Assembly: GCF_008698145.1 (NCBI RefSeq)
Contig: NZ_RZNZ01000014.1
Coordinates: 34,335 to 98,334, forward strand
Length of the DNA: 64,000 nt
Reading direction: 5' to 3'
Origin: Bifidobacterium vespertilionis
Lineage (GTDB): Bacteria > Actinomycetota > Actinomycetes > Actinomycetales > Bifidobacteriaceae
The translations under genes and the position numbers were made by a program. This document shows positions 1 through 9,861 of this stretch, piece after piece; the stretch's first letter is position 1; each line of letters starts with the position of its first letter. The notes beneath the pieces were generated by a model. That model was given only the letters and a program-made list of their open reading frames with translations. It did not search any database and was not told the DNA's origin.

Positions 1-64
1 CACTTATCCACCGCGGGCCGGGCGCGACTTCCCCCGCCGGGCGCGCGCCGCTAGCGTCGGAGGC

Positions 65-1009
65 ATGAACACCGAATCGTATTCGCTGGAGGCGCTCACC
101 AACCTCAAGTATCAGAGGCTCAACGCCTGCGCGGAACTGCAGCGGCGGACCGACCGCAAGCTGGTCTTCGCCCGCTCGGAGGCGCTGGAGCTACTCGCCA
201 TCGAAAAGCCCGTCGAGCCCGAAGCCGAGCGACGACGCAAGGATATGGACGTGGTGGTGGCGAGCGCCGGGGAGAAGACGCACATCGAGGGCGTGCGGTT
301 CCTGAGGTGGTCGGGGCCCATAACCACCATCCTCATCAACCGCACGGCGGAATGCACCACTCCCGTATGCACCTGGGCCCATTATGGGGCCATTCTGCCC
401 CTTGAGGAACTGGTGGTGCTGGGGGACGCCATGATGCGCAGAAACCAGCATCTCGCGCGCGCCGAAATGGGGGATTTCATCGCATACCTCGAGCATGCCC
501 GCCAGTTCTCCGGCATCCGCAACTGCAAAATGGCCGTGCGCCTCATGCGGGAGGGAACCGATTCCTCGCAGGAGACGCGGACCCGGCTGGCCCTGCAGCG
601 GTACGGTCTTCCCGAACCCATGGTGAATTACCCGGTGCGGCTCGACAATGGCCGCACGGCATTGCTGGACATGGCCATACCGGAACTTCGCATCGCCATA
701 GAATACGACGGTGCCTATCACCGGAGCAGCAGCGAACAGGTGCTGCGCGACGACAAACGCCGGGAAGCGTTGGAGCGTCTGGGCTGGATCTACATCAAGG
801 TCACCCTGCTGGATCTCGGGGATGAACATAGCGAGGGGGAACTGGCCCAGCGCGTGGCGACCGCATGCGAATCGGTGCTGGGCATCCCTGTGCCGCTCAC
901 GGCGCGCATGACGATGCGGGAAGTCTGCGATGCGCGGCGCACGAAGAGAAAACCGCTCTGGGAACGGGTGCCGAGGCAACGCTGGATCGCACGCTGGGTG
1001 CACCTCTGA
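65..1009 (+). CDS. Hypothetical protein with C-terminal DUF559/Vsr-like nuclease fold
   Basis: 314 residues. The C-terminal third resembles the DUF559 / very-short-patch-repair endonuclease-like fold: a Glu near residue 170 (SSQETRTR), LLDMAIPELRIAIEYDGAYH at about 200-219, then a charged helix (RDDKRREALERLGW) and a final beta strand (IYIKVT). D202, E213 and the YDG-x-x-H stretch are the likely metal-binding residues if the domain is active. The N-terminal half (1-165) is not recognised. Bifidobacteria carry many such proteins, usually without known function; some sit beside abortive-infection-type genes, but nothing here shows that. The start is ATG with GGAGG only 1 base upstream, too close for a normal ribosome site. 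A TAGCGT -10-like hexamer at 52-57 suggests a leaderless message. The fold assignment is fairly secure, the activity unproven. Confidence 0.75.
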   Translation: MNTESYSLEALTNLKYQRLNACAELQRRTDRKLVFARSEALELLAIEKPVEPEAERRRKDMDVVVASAGEKTHIEGVRFLRWSGPITTILINRTAECTTPVCTWAHYGAILPLEELVVLGDAMMRRNQHLARAEMGDFIAYLEHARQFSGIRNCKMAVRLMREGTDSSQETRTRLALQRYGLPEPMVNYPVRLDNGRTALLDMAIPELRIAIEYDGAYHRSSSEQVLRDDKRREALERLGWIYIKVTLLDLGDEHSEGELAQRVATACESVLGIPVPLTARMTMREVCDARRTKRKPLWERVPRQRWIARWVHL

Positions 1010-1051
1010 ATCCGCAGAGCCTCCAACCACCGTCATCTCGCCGCTATCTCA

Positions 1052-1252
1052 CAAAGTGGGGGCGGATTTCGAGGTTTGCAGAGCGCTATACATCAAAGTG
1101 GGGGCGTCGCAATGCGGCAACAAAGCCCGCGCAAAGCCCAAATCCGCCCAAATCGACATCTTTGAAGGTTGAAATCGGCCAATGGCCGACCCGGGAACGC
1201 CCCCACTTTGATGTATAGCGCTCTGCAACTGCCCAAATCCGCCCCCACTTTG
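1052..1252. repeat. Long inverted-repeat element, copy 1 (56-bp arms, 89-bp centre)
   Basis: The left arm (1052-1107) and right arm (1197-1252) are inverted copies matching at about 51 of 56 positions. Each arm starts and ends with the unit AAAGTGGGGGCG and carries GCTATACATC between them. A related element lies at 20068-20254. No open reading frame of note is inside. It could be a MITE-like element, a structured RNA or a bidirectional terminator; I cannot decide between these. Confidence 0.8.
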
Positions 1253-1255
1253 CAA

Positions 1256-1288
1256 GATGCCCCGCCCGCACAAGGCGGGCGGGGCATC
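1256..1288 (-). terminator. Strong GC hairpin downstream of the ThrE-like gene
   Basis: Perfect 13-bp stem (GATGCCCCGCCCG / CGGGCGGGGCATC) with a 7-base loop, 43 bp past the stop codon of the leftward exporter gene. No clear U-run follows on either strand, so it may act as an attenuating hairpin rather than a classical intrinsic terminator. Confidence 0.5.
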
Positions 1289-1330
1289 CAGCCGGCTTCC
1301 GGCGGACTTCCGCGGCCGAACCGAAGGGTC

Positions 1331-3355
1331 TCAGATGTCGTAGCGCCAGGATTTGTCCGTGAACACACGGGCCATGGCCAGCCCCACCGGCAGGCACAGA
1401 ATGACCATAAAGGCGCGGAAGGCCCAGTCGAGCGCGTTGATGGTGTCGAACCCACCCAAGTAGAACATCGCGCGGTACATGTACATGCCCGGCACCATGA
1501 TCACGATCGATGGCACGGTCAGGCAGATGCGCGGGTAGCCGAGGTGCGGCGGCAGCCAGCCGTGGCGCACCGACGAGCGCCACGCGAACGCCAGAATGCC
1601 GGAGAGGAACGCGCCGATGAACGTGGCCGCCTCCGCCGGCATGCCGAAGTCAGTCAGTTCCAAGCGCAAGGTGTCTGTGATGGCGCCGATGATCGCCGCC
1701 ACCAGGCACATGCGCTGCGGCGAGTTGAACAGCACGGAGAAGCCCCACACGCCCAGGAACGCGAAGACGAAGCGCAGGCACCCGTTGACCCACGCGTTCA
1801 GCCCCAGCGGCTCGAAGCCCTCCGGGTTGAGGTGCACGATCGAGGCGACCATCCATCCGGCCAGCGTGGCCATGAGGATGACGCACAGCACGTAGGTGAT
1901 GCGCTGGATACCCGACGGGAAGTCGATCTTCGCCATGTCGAGGCCGCCGGTGATGAGCGGGAATCCGGGGATCACGAACAGCATGGCGCCGATGTATGCG
2001 GTGTCGTGTGAAAGGGCCACCGGGTCGAACAAACCCACCAGCCTCAGCGTGCCGGTGCAGGCGAGCGCGGCCACGGCCACGCACACGAAGGTGACGAAGA
2101 ACTGGTTGAGATGGTGGGCGAACAGCCGCCGGCGCAGCCACTGGCCAAGCCCGGCACCCACGAATGCGCCGATCATGTCGTACGGCCCGCCGCCGAGCAG
2201 GAACACGAAGGACGCGCAGGCTATGGCGGACGCAAGTCCGGAGAACCACGGCTTGTACAGCGGCTTGCGGCGCTCGATCAGATCGAGCCGCTCGTGCGCC
2301 TGCCTCACGGTGATGCCGCGGTGCTTGGCGTCCTTGGGCTTGGCGCCCACATGGTCGAAGTGCTCGGCGTACTCGCCCTTGGGCGGCTGATGGACGCGCC
2401 CAGCCTTGTTGGCGCGCGCGCCGCCCTCGGGGGCCGCGTCGACGAACCCCTCCTCGCCGAGTTGCCGGCGGTCGTGCGCGTCGCGCTGGGCCAACCGCGC
2501 CGCAACCCGGTCGCGCACGGCATCGCTGTCCCCGTTGAAGACCTCCTCCTCGTCGAACCGCTCCTCGTCACTGGTCCGGCTCTCCACCGGCACGATGGGC
2601 AGCTCGTCGGCGAGCAGCTGGTGGGCCTCCTCATTGTCGTCGTTCAGGGACCGGCTGGCCTCGACTTCAGCCTCGACTTCGGCCTTGGCCTTGGAATCCG
2701 CCGTCGACGCCTCGGCCGCCTCGCGCTTGAGCGTGTTCACGCGCTGTGCAAGCTCTATGGCCTCCACCACCGGATCCTCCGAAGCCTCGCCGCCCTGCGC
2801 GGCCTTGATCTCCTCGCGGATCTTCTTCGACAGGTCCGCCGAGTACTGGGAGGCGTCGCGCTCGTCGAGGTGCTGCACCACACCTTCGGACAACTTGGAC
2901 TGCACGTGGTACATGGAGCTCTTGCCCAGATTGACCGCGAACCAGTCGGCGAAGTGCTCGAGCAGCCAGATGCGCTCGGTGTTGACGCCGGTGGTGGGCA
3001 GGTCGATGACCTCGGTGATGCGGTTGCGCCCGTCCGTACAGGTGGCCTCGATGTCCGTGAGGTTGACGTCCGCGCGCACGTGCACGCCGAGCGGATACGC
3101 GATGCGGTGCATCATCTCGCGCACGCGGAAGCTTCCGGTGCCGGCCCCCAGATCCAGCGTGCCGACGCGCACGATCACGCTCGCCTTGGCGGCGATGCCC
3201 GCGTCCACGATCGGCTTGTCCCAGTCGCGCGCGATGTCCTCCATGTCCAGGGGGATGGAATGGGTGTGGAATTTACGGACCGCGTTGGCGCCCACGGGTT
3301 GCGTGGATCGCGACGATTTCTTCTCTTGCCTGCGTTTGAGGAAGTTCCAGCTCAC
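1331..3355 (-). CDS. Threonine/serine exporter (ThrE) family membrane protein
   Basis: About 674 residues from the GTG at 3355; an upstream in-frame start at 3430 is possible. The N-terminal third (about residues 20-180) is the cytosolic ThrE/DUF1212 part. It is followed by a long acidic, Ala/Glu-rich low-complexity linker (roughly 180-330) and then about ten hydrophobic segments, including a Gly-rich LLGGGPYDMIGAFVGAGLG stretch and IPGFPLITGGLDMAKID, typical of ThrE and ThrE_2 domains fused in one chain. Members export threonine and serine in Corynebacterium; the substrate here is inferred only from family. The gene diverges from ppc with about 230 bp between starts. The acidic linker is much longer than in the corynebacterial protein. 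Confidence 0.8.
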   Translation of the reverse strand: MSWNFLKRRQEKKSSRSTQPVGANAVRKFHTHSIPLDMEDIARDWDKPIVDAGIAAKASVIVRVGTLDLGAGTGSFRVREMMHRIAYPLGVHVRADVNLTDIEATCTDGRNRITEVIDLPTTGVNTERIWLLEHFADWFAVNLGKSSMYHVQSKLSEGVVQHLDERDASQYSADLSKKIREEIKAAQGGEASEDPVVEAIELAQRVNTLKREAAEASTADSKAKAEVEAEVEASRSLNDDNEEAHQLLADELPIVPVESRTSDEERFDEEEVFNGDSDAVRDRVAARLAQRDAHDRRQLGEEGFVDAAPEGGARANKAGRVHQPPKGEYAEHFDHVGAKPKDAKHRGITVRQAHERLDLIERRKPLYKPWFSGLASAIACASFVFLLGGGPYDMIGAFVGAGLGQWLRRRLFAHHLNQFFVTFVCVAVAALACTGTLRLVGLFDPVALSHDTAYIGAMLFVIPGFPLITGGLDMAKIDFPSGIQRITYVLCVILMATLAGWMVASIVHLNPEGFEPLGLNAWVNGCLRFVFAFLGVWGFSVLFNSPQRMCLVAAIIGAITDTLRLELTDFGMPAEAATFIGAFLSGILAFAWRSSVRHGWLPPHLGYPRICLTVPSIVIMVPGMYMYRAMFYLGGFDTINALDWAFRAFMVILCLPVGLAMARVFTDKSWRYDI

Positions 3356-3588
3356 AAGGCCATATCTACCCCCATCCCCAGAAATTCCCGCCTGCGCCCG
3401 CCGGACCTGATAGCCCCGCCCACCATGCAACCGCTCGTAATAAAAGTGTCGATTTCGCGCCTAGAATGGTGCGCACTGAACCAATCGGGCTCAAGGCTTT
3501 GGGCTTGGTACGTCCGTCCCCACACAACCGCGGAGGAGCCGCGGAAGGGCGGTTGACGAGCAACCGGAGGCCCGGTAAAGGAGGGTTG

Positions 3589-6342
3589 ATGACAACACAA
3601 GATCAACAGATCAATGCCGCGGACGCCAGCATCCTGACATCCGGCACGGGCAAGAAGGGCCCCGAGGAGCATGATCTGCCGACTTCCCTCAAGCAGGACA
3701 TGGACCTGTGCCTGCGCATCCTGAGGGACGTCCTGGGCGAGTTCGACAAGAACCTGCTCGCCCAGTTCGACACCGTCCGCGCGTACGCCGTGGAGGCGAG
3801 CGCCGAGCACTTCGGCGGATTGACCGATCCGAATCCCGATGAGGACGGACTGGCCGAGGCCGTGAAGACCATCGACGCCATGAACCTGCACGACGCCCAG
3901 CTGCTGGCGCGCGCCTTCGCCACGTACTTCCATCTGGCCAACCTGTGCGAGGAGAACTACCGCGTCTCCGTGCTGCACAGCCGCGAGGCCAGCGTGGGCG
4001 AGAACGAGGCCGTCGATCCGATCAACGAGATGACGCTGGCCTACCACCAGTTGCTGCAGGAGATGGGACCGGCCAAGGCCCGCGATCTGCTCAACCGCCT
4101 GGAGTTCCACCCGGTGTTCACCGCGCACCCCACCGAGGCCCGCCGCAAGGCCGTCGAAGGCAAGATCCGCCGCATCTCCGAACTGCTGGAGCAGCACAAG
4201 CTGCTCGGCGGCACGGACAAGAAGGAGAACTGCCGTCGTCTCTACAACGAGATCGACGCGCTGTTCCGCACCTCGCCGATCGCGCTCAAGAAGCCGACCC
4301 CGGTCGAGGAGGCGGACACGATCCTCGACATCTTCGACAACACGCTGTTCCACACCATCCCCAAGGTGTACCGCCGCTTCGACGACTGGATGCTGGGCGA
4401 CAAGGCCGGACTCGTGGAGCCCGTCTGCCCCGCGTTCTTCCACCCGGGCAGCTGGATCGGCTCCGACCGCGACGGCAACCCGAACGTGACCGCGAAGGTC
4501 AGCCGCCAGGTGGCCCGCAAGTTCTCCGACCACATGCTGGCCGCCCTTGAGGAGGCCACGCGCACGGTGGGCAAGAACCTGACGATGGAATCGGAGACCA
4601 CGCCTCCGTCCATGGACCTCAAGAGCCTGTGGAGCCATCAGAAGGAAATGAGCGAGCGCTTGACGGACAAGGCCGCGCTGATCTCCACCAAGGAGCTCCA
4701 CCGCGCCGTGATGCTGGTGATCGCCGATCGCCTGCACTACACCATCCTGCGCGACGCCGACCTCATGTACCACACCTGCGACGACTTCATCGCCGACCTC
4801 AAGGTGGTCCAGCACTCGCTGGCCGCCGCCGGCGCGAAGCGCAGCGCCTACGGCCCCCTGCAGGATCTGATCTGGCAGGCTGAGACCTTCGGCTTCCACA
4901 TGGTGGAGATGGAGTTCCGCCAGCACTCCGTGGTGCACGCCCGCGCCCTCGCGGACATCCGCGAGCACGGCCTGCACGGCGAGCGCGGCGAGCTGCAGCC
5001 CATGACGCACGAGGTGCTGGACACCTTCCGCGCGCTGGGTTCCATCCAGAAGCGCAACGGCATCAAGGCCGCCCGCCGCTACATCATCTCCTTCACCAAG
5101 AGCGCGCAGAACATCAAGGATGTCTTCGAGCTCAACCGTCTGGCCTTCGCCCATCCGGAGGATGTGCCGGTCATCGACGTGATCCCGCTGTTCGAGCAGC
5201 TTGAGGATCTGCAGAACTCGGTGGACGTGCTCGAGGAAATGATCAAGATCCCTGAGGTCCAAGCAAGGCTCAAGGCCACCGGCAACAAGCTGGAGGTCAT
5301 GCTCGGCTACTCCGATTCCTCGAAGGACGCCGGCCCCACCTCCGCCACACTGGCCCTGCATTCCGCACAGGAGCGCATCGCCCAGTGGGCCGAGTCGCAC
5401 AACATCGATCTGACCCTGTTCCATGGCCGCGGCGGTGCCGTCGGTCGTGGCGGCGGCCCGGCGAACCGCGCGGTGCTGGCCCAGCCGGTCGGCTCCGTGA
5501 AGTGCCGCTTCAAGCTCACCGAGCAGGGCGAGGTCATCTTCGCCCGCTACGGCAACCCGGTGCTGGCGGTCCGCCACGTCGAGTCGGTCGCGGCGGCCAC
5601 ACTGCTGCAGTCCGCGCCCAGTGTGGAGAAGCGCAACACCGAGATGACCCGCAAGTACGCCGAAATGGCGGCCGAGCTGGACGAGGCCTCGCACGAGCGC
5701 TTCCTCGACCTGCTCAACACCCCGGACTTCGCCCCGTGGTTCTCCACGGTCACGCCGCTGACGGAGATCGGCCTGCTGCCGATCGGCTCCCGCCCGGCCA
5801 AGCGCGGTCTGGGCGCCAAGTCCCTGGACGATCTGCGTACCATTCCGTGGATCTTCTCCTGGGCCCAGGCGCGCATCAACCTGGCCGCCTGGTACGGCCT
5901 CGGCACCGCGTGCGAGAAGTTCGGCGACCTCGAGACCATGCGCGAGGCGTATGAGGAGTGGCCGCTGTTCTCCACCTTCATCGACAACATCGAGATGTCT
6001 ATCGCGAAGACCGACGAGCGCATCGCCAAGATGTACCTTTCGCTGGGCGACCGCGAGGATCTCAACGAGAAGGTGCTCACCGAGATGGAGCTCACCCGCA
6101 AGTGGGTCCTCAAGATCGTGGGTGACGAGTGGCCGCTGCAGCACCGTCACGTGCTCGGCCAGGCCATCCGCATCCGCTCGCCGTATGTGGACGCGCTGTC
6201 CGTCACCCAGATGCTCGCCCTTCGTTCGCTGCGCAAGAAGGTGGACAAGGAGGAGCTCAGCAAGGACCAGCAGGCAGGGTTCATCTACCTGATCCTCTGC
6301 ACCGTTTCGGGCGTCGCGGCCGGCCTCCAGAACACGGGCTGA
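3589..6342 (+). CDS. ppc: Phosphoenolpyruvate carboxylase
   Basis: 917 residues, the usual length for a bacterial-type enzyme. It carboxylates PEP to oxaloacetate, the anaplerotic step that supplies aspartate and glutamate family precursors in bifidobacteria, which lack a complete TCA cycle. Visible signatures are FTAHPTEARRK (catalytic His region), GSDRDGNPNVT, GYSDSSKDAGPTSA and FHGRGGAVGRGGGP, plus the invariant C-terminal QNTG. The start is the ATG preceded by AAAGGAGGG; the longer upstream frame lacks family similarity. It is monocistronic, and a hairpin repeat follows at 6400. Confidence 0.97.
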   Translation: MTTQDQQINAADASILTSGTGKKGPEEHDLPTSLKQDMDLCLRILRDVLGEFDKNLLAQFDTVRAYAVEASAEHFGGLTDPNPDEDGLAEAVKTIDAMNLHDAQLLARAFATYFHLANLCEENYRVSVLHSREASVGENEAVDPINEMTLAYHQLLQEMGPAKARDLLNRLEFHPVFTAHPTEARRKAVEGKIRRISELLEQHKLLGGTDKKENCRRLYNEIDALFRTSPIALKKPTPVEEADTILDIFDNTLFHTIPKVYRRFDDWMLGDKAGLVEPVCPAFFHPGSWIGSDRDGNPNVTAKVSRQVARKFSDHMLAALEEATRTVGKNLTMESETTPPSMDLKSLWSHQKEMSERLTDKAALISTKELHRAVMLVIADRLHYTILRDADLMYHTCDDFIADLKVVQHSLAAAGAKRSAYGPLQDLIWQAETFGFHMVEMEFRQHSVVHARALADIREHGLHGERGELQPMTHEVLDTFRALGSIQKRNGIKAARRYIISFTKSAQNIKDVFELNRLAFAHPEDVPVIDVIPLFEQLEDLQNSVDVLEEMIKIPEVQARLKATGNKLEVMLGYSDSSKDAGPTSATLALHSAQERIAQWAESHNIDLTLFHGRGGAVGRGGGPANRAVLAQPVGSVKCRFKLTEQGEVIFARYGNPVLAVRHVESVAAATLLQSAPSVEKRNTEMTRKYAEMAAELDEASHERFLDLLNTPDFAPWFSTVTPLTEIGLLPIGSRPAKRGLGAKSLDDLRTIPWIFSWAQARINLAAWYGLGTACEKFGDLETMREAYEEWPLFSTFIDNIEMSIAKTDERIAKMYLSLGDREDLNEKVLTEMELTRKWVLKIVGDEWPLQHRHVLGQAIRIRSPYVDALSVTQMLALRSLRKKVDKEELSKDQQAGFIYLILCTVSGVAAGLQNTG

Positions 6343-6399
6343 TCCGCGGGTTGCGCGTCCGCTTCGGCGGGCCGCACGCGCTCCGGCGCACAAGTATGA

Positions 6400-6461
6400 G
6401 AGGGCCCTGGCAAGACTCGTCGGCATTGCCGATCGGGTTCCCGCGAGGGCCCTCCTCGTTG
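6400..6461. repeat. 62-bp hairpin direct repeat, copy 1 (possible terminator)
   Basis: GAGGGCCCTGGC pairs with GCGAGGGCCCTC across a loop that itself contains CGGCATTGCCG. It matches 9862-9923 at 60 of 62 positions in the same orientation. It ends in CTCGTTG and lies 57 bp past ppc, so it may serve as the ppc terminator. The two copies bracket the AT-rich two-component pair and the MFS gene. Confidence 0.85.
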
Positions 6462-6580
6462 CCGTGGGCACTGTTGTGGACAGATGCCATGTATCAGGAC
6501 GGTGAAGTCCTCACTCACATTTATTCAATTAATGATCATCGATAGCATAATGCAAATAATTCTAAGTTATTATTAATCAT

Positions 6581-7207
6581 GTGGGAAAGCAATATAGAGA
6601 AATCAAATCGGTAGCACTCGGCATCGTGGATAACGATGCAATGGCTTTACAAGCTCTGGATATACTAATTCGCAGACAGCATTCTCCTTTGGATATCATA
6701 TGGACATGCACTTCAGGAAAAGATGCATTGCTATATTGCAAGGAGATCGAAATCCCAAACGTTGTACTTCTTGATATTGAATTAGAAGACTTAAATGGTA
6801 TGACATTATCTCAACATATTCATGAATTATATCCAACTGTAGCAACAGTTGGAATTACAGCGTTCCCAATTCCCACCAATAATGCACAACTCAAAAATGC
6901 ACATTTCAGCAATATTGTTCATAAAGATATAGCAATCGAAAAACTATTACAAACTCTTGGAAAAGCTGTCAATAATCATATATTATCAAGATGGACATCA
7001 TCAGATCAAGCTTCCCCTTTATCCAATATGGAGCTGGAAATCATCCGACAGTCAGCTCGCGGCCTTACATATGCTGTAATGGCAAGAAAATTAGGCATCA
7101 GTGAGCAAACTGCCAAAACATATGCTCGTCGCGCCTATGAAAAATTAGGCGTGCATAGTCGAGCTGAAGCTGTAGCACGCTGTGCAGAAGAAGGTCTACT
7201 CATATGA
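6581..7207 (+). CDS. NarL/LuxR-family response regulator
   Basis: 208 residues. An N-terminal receiver domain opens with ALGIVDNDAMALQALD; the phospho-acceptor is probably the Asp in VVLLDIELEDLNG near residue 66, and the conserved Lys is in HKDI. The C-terminal LuxR-type helix-turn-helix is ELEIIRQSARGLTYAVMARK followed by LGISEQTAKTYARRAYEKLG. The start is GTG with no recognisable ribosome site; the upstream 100 bp are very AT-rich. The stop overlaps the start of the next gene (ATGA), so the two are translationally coupled. Base composition and codon use are far more AT-rich than in flanking genes, which suggests transfer. It is a paralogue of the regulator at 29905-30672, which shares the GIVDNDAM start. 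Confidence 0.9.
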   Translation: MGKQYREIKSVALGIVDNDAMALQALDILIRRQHSPLDIIWTCTSGKDALLYCKEIEIPNVVLLDIELEDLNGMTLSQHIHELYPTVATVGITAFPIPTNNAQLKNAHFSNIVHKDIAIEKLLQTLGKAVNNHILSRWTSSDQASPLSNMELEIIRQSARGLTYAVMARKLGISEQTAKTYARRAYEKLGVHSRAEAVARCAEEGLLI

Positions 7208-8328
7208 AACGCAAAGCAATATTGCAACAAATAATAAAGAATAAAATGTATAGCATTGGATCTATCATTTGTTTTCTACTTGCTTGTGTAGATATGTCCA
7301 TACAGCCGCCTGTTTCACCCATAGGCATACTTGTCTCACTAATTTATTGTATTCTTCTATGGACAATTGTTTTATCACCATTTAAATCAGCATGTGCCCT
7401 AGCCATGCTAAGCCTTGCATGTTTCATAGCCCCATTTACCATAGATGCCCCAACAATCTACTGGGGCTCCTGGTATGGATTAGCCATCATGTCAACCGCA
7501 GGTGAATCATTAGTTCCAACGATAGCATTCGCGATTACGAACGCATTAATTTCTGCATCAAGTAGTATATACGCTGGAATGGCTATAGCAAGTGCAGCAA
7601 CGATGTCCTCTACATTCATTGTCGCAGCTTGCATTGGAATATATGCACATCAGAGGAAAATTAATGCTCATCAAAAAGCAAAGCAACTTGCATTAGAGAG
7701 TGAACTGAAACAAAAAGATAGGGAGCTACATCTACTACGATATTTGCACAATAATGTAGTAGGAGATATTTCCTATGCTATCTCTCTTATTAGATTACAC
7801 AATAACAACAATCTCAAAAATGCTGAACATACCCTTCTATCTGTCAATCAGCAAATAAGAGAAGCAATAAAGGATTCGAATACTTATATTCAGAATGATA
7901 ATTCTGCCAATATCAGTAATTATACAACTGAAGACCTTCAAATATTTTTACACCGACTCGACGAAAAACTGAAGAACTTAGGCTTTGACGGTAAGTGTGT
8001 CATTATAGGAACAACATCTTTACTGTCATCAGATCAAATAAATCTATTAGCTGAAATATCATCAGAAATTTTTAATAATATTATAAAATATGGTTTACCA
8101 GATCACTACACTTTTGTTATTCAGATAAATGCAGAATCTGGAATCTTACTCGCCTCTTCGAATGTTATCGATAGCAATACCATCGACAGCGGATCATTGG
8201 GACTGAAACTCATAAGAGAATCCCTAGAATCCATCCATGGATCACTTCACACTAATGCCAGTAATAATGTATGGGATATACTAATCAATATCCCTTTACA
8301 GTCAAAAATTATCAATCCAATGATATAG
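7204..8328 (+). CDS. Membrane sensor histidine kinase (HisKA_3/LytS-like, divergent)
   Basis: 374 residues. About five or six N-terminal hydrophobic helices (residues 15-155) are followed by a coiled-coil linker and a degenerate H-box, LLRYLHNNVVGDISYAI, where the usual His-Asp pair is His-Asn. An N-box-like EISSEIFNNIIKYG and a G-box-like SGSLGLKLIRESLESIHGSL support an HATPase fold. It overlaps the regulator by ATGA and shares its AT-rich composition. By position the downstream MFS exporter is the likely target, so the pair may sense a toxic compound or peptide; that role is inference. Phosphorylation competence is uncertain because of the altered H-box. Confidence 0.8.
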   Translation: MKRKAILQQIIKNKMYSIGSIICFLLACVDMSIQPPVSPIGILVSLIYCILLWTIVLSPFKSACALAMLSLACFIAPFTIDAPTIYWGSWYGLAIMSTAGESLVPTIAFAITNALISASSSIYAGMAIASAATMSSTFIVAACIGIYAHQRKINAHQKAKQLALESELKQKDRELHLLRYLHNNVVGDISYAISLIRLHNNNNLKNAEHTLLSVNQQIREAIKDSNTYIQNDNSANISNYTTEDLQIFLHRLDEKLKNLGFDGKCVIIGTTSLLSSDQINLLAEISSEIFNNIIKYGLPDHYTFVIQINAESGILLASSNVIDSNTIDSGSLGLKLIRESLESIHGSLHTNASNNVWDILINIPLQSKIINPMI

Positions 8329-8484
8329 ACACAATTAACACTATATACTTTCGTGTGACAATAACTGAATATCACCTTGGCGTTCTACATCATCCGATCG
8401 AGTAAACTGGGAGTGTTTTCTCATTTCAGTGACGAGAAGATATGCGATCGTGTTTCTGAATTTCATTCGGGGAAGGACAACGCC

Positions 8485-9846
8485 ATGAATACGACAACGA
8501 AGTCATCAAACGGCAACAACGGCTCCGGAGGCAATGGCAACAAGCATCATGAATCCGTCAATTTGTGGCGCGAGACGGATTACGGGAAGTGGTTCGTGGC
8601 TGATTCCTGCACGTCGATGTCCACTAGCATCCAGGACTTCGCACTGCCATTGATCGCGCAATCCATTACCGGATCCGCAGTGCTGGCCACGCTACTCAAT
8701 TCGATCATGACCGCGTGCGCCGCGGTGTTTCGTCTGCCTGGCGGGTATCTGCAGGATCGGTACGATCGTAAGAAACTTATGGTCATCTTTGGCATGATCG
8801 GATTCGTGATGTTCGCCGGCTGCTCGGCCATGCTGGCTCTGTCGCCGCTTGGCTACGCCGCACTGATCATTCTCGCTTTGGTGTTGGGCACGCGAACCGG
8901 GTTGCTTGGCAGCACATCCAACACGATGCTGCGCGGGCTGGTACCAGACGCCCAGCTGCCGAAGGTGATGAGCATGAACTACAGCCGCGATTCGGCGATC
9001 GACCTGATCGGCGCCCCCATCAGCAGTGCGCTTATGATGATCGGCAACTGGGTGCCGATGGTCGCCAACGCACTGCTCAACCTGTTGGAAGCCATAGCCT
9101 CCACGCGAATCACACGGTATTGGAAGCCCGAGCACAAGCATGAGTCCACGAACGGCGCCGCCCATGAATCACTGTCCTCCCGCTTGCGTTCCTTCGTCAT
9201 CGAAGCGACCAGCGGCTTGAAGTGGCTGCTCACCGACCCGTTCCAGCGGCGCATGCTCATCGCCGAGATGTTCTGCTTCCCCTGCTTCAACGCCTTCATG
9301 CTCATCACGCTGCTGGACGCCAACCAATCGGGCACGTCCCAAGGCCTGCTGCTTGCCACTGTGCTCAACGCCTCGCTGTCGGTAAGCATCCTGATCGGCT
9401 CCCTGATCGCCAACTTCATGATCGACCGAGTCAACGGCGGCATTCTGGTGATCGTGGACATGACCATGCTGAGCATCTGCACCGTCACCGTTGCGCTGGT
9501 GGACAACGCGATCGTGAAGATCGCGATCCTCACCTGCGCGCTGCTGCTCTTCCCGGCCGGCAACGCGGTGATCAGTGGCTTTTGCGCGTCGATCGTAAGT
9601 CCCGGCAACCAGGGACGCGTGGCCGCCGGCGAAACTATGCTGTCGCTGGGCATCTCGCCGATCGCCACCCTGCTGGCCGGCGTGGCGATGCAGCACTTCG
9701 GATACCGGGCGACAGCAGTCACGCTCGGCGTCCTCATCCTGCTGTTCGCGCTGCCCACACTGACCCTGCGACCGATCCGCACACTTCCCAAACCGGACAA
9801 GTGGCAGGAGCACTTGGACAACAGCCCGGAAATCCACAGGTTCTAA
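8485..9846 (+). CDS. Major facilitator superfamily efflux transporter (MFS_3/macrolide-exporter type)
   Basis: 453 residues from the ATG preceded by GGGGAAGGACAA. There are twelve predicted hydrophobic spans, with the MFS loop motif GGYLQDRYDRKK after helix 2 and a hydrophilic Gly/Asn/Ser-rich N-terminus. The domain resembles the MefA/enterobactin-exporter group, so drug or siderophore efflux is plausible. Codon use is GC-rich like the core genome, unlike the two-component genes 156 bp upstream. The 62-bp repeat (9862) starts 16 bp after its stop. It is possibly regulated by the upstream two-component pair; no operator could be recognised. Confidence 0.87.
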   Translation: MNTTTKSSNGNNGSGGNGNKHHESVNLWRETDYGKWFVADSCTSMSTSIQDFALPLIAQSITGSAVLATLLNSIMTACAAVFRLPGGYLQDRYDRKKLMVIFGMIGFVMFAGCSAMLALSPLGYAALIILALVLGTRTGLLGSTSNTMLRGLVPDAQLPKVMSMNYSRDSAIDLIGAPISSALMMIGNWVPMVANALLNLLEAIASTRITRYWKPEHKHESTNGAAHESLSSRLRSFVIEATSGLKWLLTDPFQRRMLIAEMFCFPCFNAFMLITLLDANQSGTSQGLLLATVLNASLSVSILIGSLIANFMIDRVNGGILVIVDMTMLSICTVTVALVDNAIVKIAILTCALLLFPAGNAVISGFCASIVSPGNQGRVAAGETMLSLGISPIATLLAGVAMQHFGYRATAVTLGVLILLFALPTLTLRPIRTLPKPDKWQEHLDNSPEIHRF

Positions 9847-9861
9847 GCGGGCACAGCATGG

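Noticed and set aside
3352..6471. Very long open frame antisense to ppc (over 1000 codons)
   Set aside because: GC-rich codon bias keeps the opposite frame open; no ribosome site, low-complexity translation, and the sense strand encodes an unmistakable PEP carboxylase.
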